Shown: in pieces, positions 9,155 to 14,467 of the stretch
Position numbering within the stretch: position 1 is the stretch's first letter
Layout of the letters: each line of letters starts with the position of its first letter
DNA from: Jimgerdemannia flammicorona
Taxonomy: Eukaryota; Mucoromycota; Endogonomycetes; Endogonales; Endogonaceae
Direction: 5' to 3'
Length of the DNA: 14,467 nucleotides
NCBI GenBank assembly: GCA_003990745.1
Contig: RBNI01004210.1
Coordinates: forward strand, 1-14,467
Translations under genes and position numbers: made by a program
The notes under the pieces: generated by a model
What the model was told of the DNA's origin: nothing
What the model saw: the letters and a program-made list of their open reading frames with translations, nothing else
The model's database searches: none

Positions 9155-10390
9155 ATGTATTCCAAGGCATACAATCTAGACTGGCAATCCAAATATTCAA
9201 AAAGCTACATTCTGATCTTGCACTTTTGCGAATGCGTAAGGCGTGTCAGAATGTCGAAATATTTTCATGATGTCGTCCTCAATGACATCACCTCCGTGGT
9301 GCTCGACATCATCTTCAGCTACATTTACACCGAATCCATCGACAACACTGTAGGTATTTCCATCACAGTTGGAATATACCTCGCAGCAAACGTTCTCCTC
9401 CTCCCCAAGCTTATGAAGATAGTCCTGGAGTAGTGCGTACGACCGCGCTGATTTTGGTGTTGCCTCATCCCTTCTCAATGAAGTCGTCGCCACCATCCCC
9501 TGAAGTGAGGCCAACAAGGACCTTTACGACACACTTCTCAACCCTTCTGCACTCACAAGCTTGCCATCGGTGAGATGATCGGCCTCTCCGAAGAGGCCCT
9601 CGAGTTGCTCCCTGCAGAGGTAGTGACCATTTCCACGCCTGAGCATGACACTTTGCTCCCCGTCGTCGACTGGATTTGGGCACGTAACGAGAGCGCTCTG
9701 TCAGTTTCAGAGCGCCGCACTGTTTTTCATGACATCAATGATATGGTTTTAGTGTGCGACAGCCGGTCCGGTCCTGCTTGGGGACGGCGCATCGCGTGCC
9801 TTACTGCTCAAAATGATAAGTCACATTCACCTTGCTCTCGTCTGTCCGCATTGACTCAAAATCATTGCGGAGGTAACCTCTCCACACTACATAGCATTTT
9901 TGCCATCATGCCTGCAAGAACACCATATGTCCTACTGGTCATCTGTGCGTAAGACGCAAAAAGACGCGCCACAATGTTGGTTTCCAGTGGGATAGAACGA
10001 AAGTCGGCTCTCAAGTGGTTGTTTCGGAAGATGGTCAGGTCGTGGAGCTTCCATCGGGGAATCCGGATCGGACAGCATGGGTTCCGTTCCCGGGATGAAT
10101 GTTCACGACGATCTATGCGAATGGGACATTGTGGTTGAATCCATTGGCAACTCCAACTTGTGTGAGATTGGACTCGTTGGAGAGGAATTCTCACATTTTG
10201 ATACTTACAATTCAAGCAAACCGTATGCATGGACCTTCCGATCCGACAACAACCGTCAATTTTTCTATTGTGAAACGAATTCCCGCTGGTGATGGCATTT
10301 TCACCTAAATGACACCTGTTCCTTTTCGATCAACGGATTCAATTATGTATTCTGCTGTGGGCTTTGGTGGGTCATGCGAATATCGGATAA
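9155..10390 (+). pseudogene. BTB-BACK domain gene remnant with probable SPRY-like C-terminal part
   Basis: The gene survives in pieces. Piece 1 (9155-9433) ends a BTB/POZ fold: YFHDVVLNDITSVVLDIIF then YIYTESID and LAANVLLLPKLMKIVLE, then TAG. Piece 2 (about 9435-9572, shifted frame) reads ADFGVASSLLNEVVATIP, a TGA at 9501, then DLYDTLLNPSALTSLPS. Piece 3 (9575-9952, first frame again) looks like a BACK segment: LSEEALELLPAEVV ... PVVDWIWARNESALS. Piece 4 (9955-10098) has VGFQWDRTKVGSQVVVSEDG. Piece 5 (from 10095, another frame) has CEWDIVVESIGN, EIGLVGEEFS and, past a TGA at 10290, NDTCSFSINGFNY, which resembles the strands of a SPRY-type fold. In such proteins BTB and BACK serve as dimerisation and Cullin-3 adaptor modules. 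The 5' part of BTB is missing or decayed. At least three frameshifts and several stops make it a pseudogene. BTB-BACK is fairly secure; SPRY is tentative. Confidence 0.62.
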
Positions 10391-11061
10391 AAGACTGCTG
10401 AGGCTGATTGATAAGGTCATGGATAGTTGGCTTAGAAATATGAATACTGTAACGGCCTTACATTACAGTTAATAACTATAGGGATTCATGTTTGCCATAT
10501 ATTTTATATTTGCCTTAATGCTGTTATCAAAATGGTTATTCAAAGACACTGATCAAGAATCAGTGACGTCGAACTCCAAATACCCTGAACAGCCTGGCGG
10601 GAATGAAAGCTTAACCCCCAACGAACATTTGAATGATAGAAAATCCGTTTTTGTTATTTTATGCATGGAATCAGTAATTAAACTCTGGGACCTCCACTTA
10701 AATGTTCAGCACATATATGTGATATGAACTGCCCACACAAACAATTTATATCGCAATGCGATGCGTTGCATTGGATGCTCGAATCACAGATATCCGAACT
10801 CGAAAAAGAAAACGGAGCTCACTATCCGAACTTTTGCTTTTATGAAACAACCCTGTTCCTCTTCACACATCACCACCTATCCATCCCATCTAAATCTCAT
10901 CATCGCTCGCAGCAGGCGGTGCTTCGCCCTCATTCTCATCGCCGCTTATCATCTTGTTTCCCTTCTATGGGTGTGGTCGTCGGTCTCGCTGACTCCGAAC
11001 CGTGACCACCGATACTGCTCGAGCATGTTCTTGATCTCATTAAGGGCGGGGTTTCATTGTG
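10391..11061. other. Intergenic, no convincing gene
   Basis: Only short frames occur (79-120 codons on the plus strand), with no domain, repeat or codon pattern I recognise. ACTGTAA/TTACAGT at 10446-10452 and 10463-10469 form a small inverted repeat, and the stretch starting TGTAACGGCC resembles the start of some fungal LTRs. That resemblance is too short to call. Confidence 0.35.
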
Positions 11062-11747
11062 TCAAACCATTGTTTCTTGTCCAGCGCATCTGTAGTACGG
11101 CACCGCGAGGTACGTCATCTTGACCAGAACCTCGTCTGTCGACTCGCCGGCCGCAATGGAGGACTTTATCGCTTCAATAACGTCGATGCCTGTGTAGCCA
11201 ACATCGAGCTCTGGCGGTTGGAAAGGAAGTGAGCTTGTTGGTGCATTGAGCAGGATGGTTAAATGTAGGTGTCTGGTATGATACGCCGTCACACGCAAGC
11301 TCCTTCCACCTCGATCTTCCCACACGACACAACGTAATTATATGTTACCATCCCTTCTACACTACAAACGCCAACACACATCCCTTTTACTTCCGTACCA
11401 TCTCCACGTCGGTAAGGGAGAACTGGAATCCAGAGGTTGAGGTGTCGTCGTAGTGCGCTTTGAACTACCGCTCCCGCAAGTACGAGGGTCGTAGCCATGT
11501 TGGCGCTGAGACGACTCGTGAGGGCGAAAGAGATAAGTTATGAAAGGGAGTGCGGCGATGTGCAGGAGAATGTTCTCGAGGGACACCAGCGGGAAGTGGT
11601 TAATGGCGGAGGAGGCGGGAGAGTGGGATGTCCTTGAGGGTACAGACCAAAGAGGGTGTTATTGAGGTGAACGAAAAGGATGTTCATCGTGCAGTTGTCG
11701 GGGATTACAGAGATAGAGAGTAGTGTTGTAGACCTTAGAAGGCGCAT
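11062..11747 (-). other. Unrecognised minus-strand open frames, possible gene or gene remnant
   Basis: Four minus-strand frames line up: 11747-11538, 11586-11362, 11498-11289 and 11325-11062. The most protein-like stretches are LENILLHIAALPFITYLF (hydrophobic, possible membrane segment), MATTLVLAGAVVQSALRRHL with NLWIPVLPYRRGDGTEVKG (from 11498), and PELDVGYTGIDVIEAIKSS (in 11325-11062). They lie in two frames, so joining them would need introns or frameshifts, and I cannot identify convincing splice sites. Plus-strand frames here are shorter. I do not recognise the product. The start of the LRR gene lies close by on the opposite strand, so the two would be divergent if both are real. Confidence 0.28.
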
Positions 11748-11780
11748 ATTGTGTGTTGGATCAAACGATTATAAGTCGAC

Positions 11781-11796
11781 GAGGGTTAGGGTTAGA
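11781..11796 (+). promoter_or_regulatory. Telomere-like motif (two TTAGGG-type repeats) upstream of the LRR gene
   Basis: GAGGGTTAGGGTTAGA contains two head-to-tail GGGTTA units about 60 bp before the first ATG of the LRR gene. Such telo-box-like motifs are binding sites for Myb-type telomere-repeat factors in several eukaryotic promoters. Two units can also occur by chance or mark an old interstitial telomeric insertion. The position is suggestive; the function is inferred. Confidence 0.3.
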
Positions 11797-11856
11797 AATA
11801 AAGTTCTTTATTAACCAACATTTGACACTTCGCACTTGACAACTACACAATCAAAC

Positions 11857-14467
11857 ATGCGAATACTTCTCACGACGCAGACTACCCTGGATCTCTCTCG
11901 TATGTTTGAACTGAGTAAACTGTTGAGTGCAGCTGTCTGATGAGTTCCAACTGACAATCTGTGCGTAATTATTTGCTCCTCTTCAGGCAGACGTATTGAC
12001 GTTGAGGATGCCCGTGCTCTGGCCAAGTCTCTGAAGCAGAACACGACCCTTACCCAGCTGAATCTCTCCTGTATGTCGGAAATCAGTGTGTGACTGTTTG
12101 AATGTGGGTGATTCCATCCAGCTGACCTGTGCGTATTTGTGCATTTTTCAGGGAATAACATCGGCGCTGAGGGTGCCCATGCTCTGGCCGAGTCTCTGAA
12201 GCAGAACACGACCCTTACCCAGCTGAATCTCTACAGTATGTCGGAAATCAGTGTGTGACTGTTTGAATGTGGGTGATTCCATCCAGCTGACCTGTGCGTA
12301 TTCATGTAGATAACGATATCGGCGCTGAGGGTGCCCGTGCTCTGGCCGAGTCTCTGAAGCAGAACACGACCCTTACCCAGCTGAATCTCTCCTGTATGTC
12401 GGAAATCAGTGTGTGACTGTTTGAATGTGGGTGATTCCATCCAGCTGACCTGTGCGTATTTGTGCATTTTTCAGCGAATAGCATCGGCGCTGAGGGTGCC
12501 CGTGCTCTGGCCGAGTCTCTGAAGCAGAACACGACCCTTACCCAGCTGAATCTCGAATGTATGTCGGAAATCAGTGTGTGACTGTTTGAATGTGGGTGAT
12601 TCCATCCAACTGACCTGTGCGTATTTGTGCATTTTTCAGGGAATAGCATCGACGCTGAGGGTGCCCGTGCTCTGGCCGAGTCTCTGAAGCAGAACACGAC
12701 CCTTGCCCAGCTGAATCTCGAAAGTATGTCGGAAATCAGTGTGTGACTGTTTGAATGTGGGTGATTCCATCCAGCTGACCTGTGCGTATTCATTTAGATA
12801 ACCATATCGGCGCTGAGGGTGCCCGTGCTCTGGCCGAGTCTCTGAAGCAGAACACGACCCTTGCCCAGCTGAATCTCGAAAGTATGTCGGAAATCAGTGT
12901 GTGACTGTTTGAATGTGGGTGATTCCATCCAGCTGACCTGTGCGTATTCATTTAGATATCGATATCGGCGCTGAGGGTGCCCGTGCTCTGGCCGAGTCTC
13001 TGAAGCGGAACACGACCCTTACCCAGCTGAATCTCGAATGTATGTCGGAAATCAGTGTGTGACTGTTTGAATGTGGGTGATTCCATCCAGCTGACCTGTG
13101 CGTATTTGTGCATTTTTCAGTGAATAGCATCGGCGCTGAGGGTGCCCATGCTCTGGCCGAGTCTCTGAAGCAGAACACGACCCTTACCCATCTGAATCTC
13201 GAAAGTATGTCGAAAATCAGTGTGTGACTGTTTGAATGTGGGTGATTCCATCCAGCTGACCTGTGCGTATTTATGCATTTTTCAGGGAATAGCATCGACG
13301 CTGAGGGTGCCCGTGCTCTGGCCAAGTCTCTGAAGCAGAACACGACCCTTACCCAGCTGAATCTCGGAAGTATGTCAGAAATCAGTGTGTGACTGTTTGA
13401 ATGTGGGTGATTCCATCCAGCTGACCTGTGCGTATTTATGCATTTTTCAGGGAATAGCATCGACGCTGAGGGTGCCCGTGCTCTGGCCGAGTCTCTGAAG
13501 CAGAACACGACCCTTACCCAGCTGAATCTCGAATGTATGTCGGAAATCAGTGTGTGACTTTGAATGTGGGTGATTCCATCCAGCTGACCTGTGCGTATTC
13601 ATTTAGATAACGATATCGGCGCTGAGGGTGCCCATGCTCTGGCCGAGTCTCTGAAGCAGAACACGACCCTTACCCATCTGAATCTCGAAAGTATGTCGAA
13701 AATCAGTGTGTGACTGTTTGAATGTGGGTGATTCCATCCAGCTGACCTGTGCGTATTTATGCATTTTTCAGGGAATAGCATCGGCGCTGAGGGTGCCCGT
13801 GCTCTGGCCGAGTCTCTGAAGCAGAACATGACCCTTACCCAGCTGAATCTCTCCTGTATATCGGAAATCAGTGTGTGACTGTTTGAATGTGGGTGATTCG
13901 ATCCAGCTGACCTGTGCATATTCGTTTTAGGGAATATAATCAGCGATGAGGGTGCCTGTGCTCTGGCAGAATCTCTGAAGCAGAACACGACCCTTACCCA
14001 ACTGAATCTCAGAGGTATATAATTGTTTCAGGAATCATTGTGTGACTGTTTGAATATTGGTGATTCGATTCAGGCGACTATCTTAAACCATCTCATACTC
14101 AACAGGTTGTGACCCAAATGCAAGTATATTAAGTGCTATTGCGAAGTCTGTTGGTCAAAACGTGACTTTGGCCACTTCAAACCTCTATGGTATGTTAGAG
14201 CTGTACGAACTGTTTTTAACAGCTTGTGCGAGAACATTCGACTTATGACTTTGGAATGCCCTCTGGGTTTTACGAAACAGCCCCCAGCCGTTTACAACTT
14301 ATTGAGATCGCGAAAATACTCAAGTCTTCAGACACCAGTGTTGTATCGAAGACCACATTCGGCCTCCCAAGTAACGACGAGAAGCTCGTGGAGTGTCTAA
14401 CTATGCTACAAATTGTGGCACTTGCACCATGCATGATTTGGATTCCTTATTGTGAATTTGCCCTGGT
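11857..14467 (+). CDS. Leucine-rich-repeat (ribonuclease-inhibitor/NLR-type LRR) protein, multi-exon, 3' end off window
   Basis: Proposed exons: 11857-11899, 11987-12070, 12152-12235, 12310-12393, 12475-12558, 12640-12723, 12798-12881, 12956-13039, 13121-13204, 13286-13369, 13451-13534, 13607-13690, 13772-13855, 13931-14014, 14106-14189 and 14281 to the edge. Exon 1 (MRILLTTQTTLDLS) ends like an LRR; the ATG has A at -3 and an in-frame TAA upstream at 11812. Exons 2-15 are all 84 nt, phase 1 at both ends, one 28-residue LRR each. The shared core is IGAEGARALAESLKQN then TTLTQLNL, the RNI/LRR_6 type seen in NLRC3 and ribonuclease inhibitor. Exons 15 and 16 are diverged; exon 16 stays open to the end (RLQLIEIAKILKSSDT...). 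At least about 465 residues. LRR horseshoes bind proteins or other ligands; no NACHT, kinase, signal peptide or membrane segment is seen, so role and location are unknown. Every splice boundary is GT...AG and every join keeps frame, which strongly supports the model. The first exon and the exon 16 acceptor (14280) are the least certain. Confidence 0.85.
11987..14014 (+). repeat. Tandem array of exon+intron units (about 158 or 165 bp each), 13 LRR units
   Basis: Thirteen near-identical 84-nt exons alternate with near-identical introns. Introns come in two lengths: 81 nt, ending TGTGCATTTTTCAG or TATGCATTTTTCAG (introns 2, 4, 5, 8, 9, 10, 12), and 74 nt, ending TATTCATKTAG (introns 3, 6, 7; intron 11 is 72 nt with a 2-nt deletion). 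Intron 13 is 75 nt. The 81-nt acceptor is followed by an exon starting GGAATA, CGAATA or TGAATA; the 74-nt acceptor is always followed by ATAAC or ATATC. Introns share GTATGTCGGAAATCAGTGTG at the donor end and CCAGCTGACCTGTGCGTATT (probable branch site CTGAC). Intron similarity as high as exon similarity shows recent duplication at DNA level by unequal exchange or gene conversion. Confidence 0.95.

Noticed and set aside
11811..13988. Long antisense frames through the LRR array (for example 13508-12948 and 12793-12302) with a repeating 55-residue pattern
   Set aside because: They arise because the 165-bp exon+intron unit is a multiple of 3; at the 158-bp units they lose frame. The sense strand gives a canonical LRR, consistent GT...AG junctions and exact 84-nt exons, so these are shadows.
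12071..14105. CRISPR-like array (regular repeats with variable parts)
   Set aside because: The spacing is regular, but both parts of the unit are conserved and one part encodes an LRR with splice sites. The context is eukaryotic and there are no unique spacers.
1..14467. tRNA or rRNA genes
   Set aside because: I found no T-arm/acceptor pattern or conserved rRNA segments by eye; a covariance-model scan would be needed to exclude them fully.

Overview
The window looks like a repeat-rich stretch of a fungal genome. Supporting signs are a LINE with APE-type endonuclease and reverse transcriptase, very short GT...AG introns (about 72-91 nt) with CTGAC-like branch sites, TTAGGG-type repeats, a BTB-BACK gene remnant, and mutation patterns resembling fungal repeat-induced point mutation (RIP). 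LRR and BTB families of this kind are common in early-diverging (Mucoromycota-like) fungi. The RIP-like decay would fit ascomycetes better, so I do not name a species.

Positions 1-5465 hold one nearly full-length minus-strand LINE: ORF1 (5465-3432) and then ORF2 (3400 to beyond the left edge). ORF2 has endonuclease, reverse transcriptase and a CxxC...H...C zinc finger. Both ORFs keep one reading frame throughout but carry 13 in-frame TAG/TGA codons and no frameshift, so the copy is dead by nonsense transitions only. Positions about 5585-6465 are a second, heavily C->T/G->A-mutated, AT-rich copy of part of ORF1 in the same orientation.

Positions about 6475-8860 are a patchwork of repeats: a direct repeat pair (about 180 bp, at 6475 and 7408), a 3 x 19-bp tandem, two poly-T tracts (54 and 33 T), a 9-bp tandem beside one tract with a CpG-containing relative at 8829, and a duplicated 63-bp unit at 8081/8163. 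I recognise no gene there.

Positions 9155 to about 10390 are a plus-strand BTB-BACK pseudogene with a probable SPRY-like C-terminal part, broken by frameshifts and stops. Positions 11062-11747 carry unrecognised minus-strand open frames of coding-like character but no clear product.

Positions 11857-14467 contain the start of a remarkable leucine-rich-repeat (LRR) gene. It has at least 16 exons; exons 2-15 are each exactly 84 nt and each encodes one 28-residue ribonuclease-inhibitor-type LRR. All introns are phase 1, and the central introns are almost identical to one another. The gene has expanded by tandem duplication of exon+intron units. The codon split by each intron gives the most variable residue of the repeat, on the predicted ligand-facing strand. 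The gene runs off the right edge.

The only gene here that appears intact is the LRR gene. The left two thirds is transposon debris and pseudogenes.
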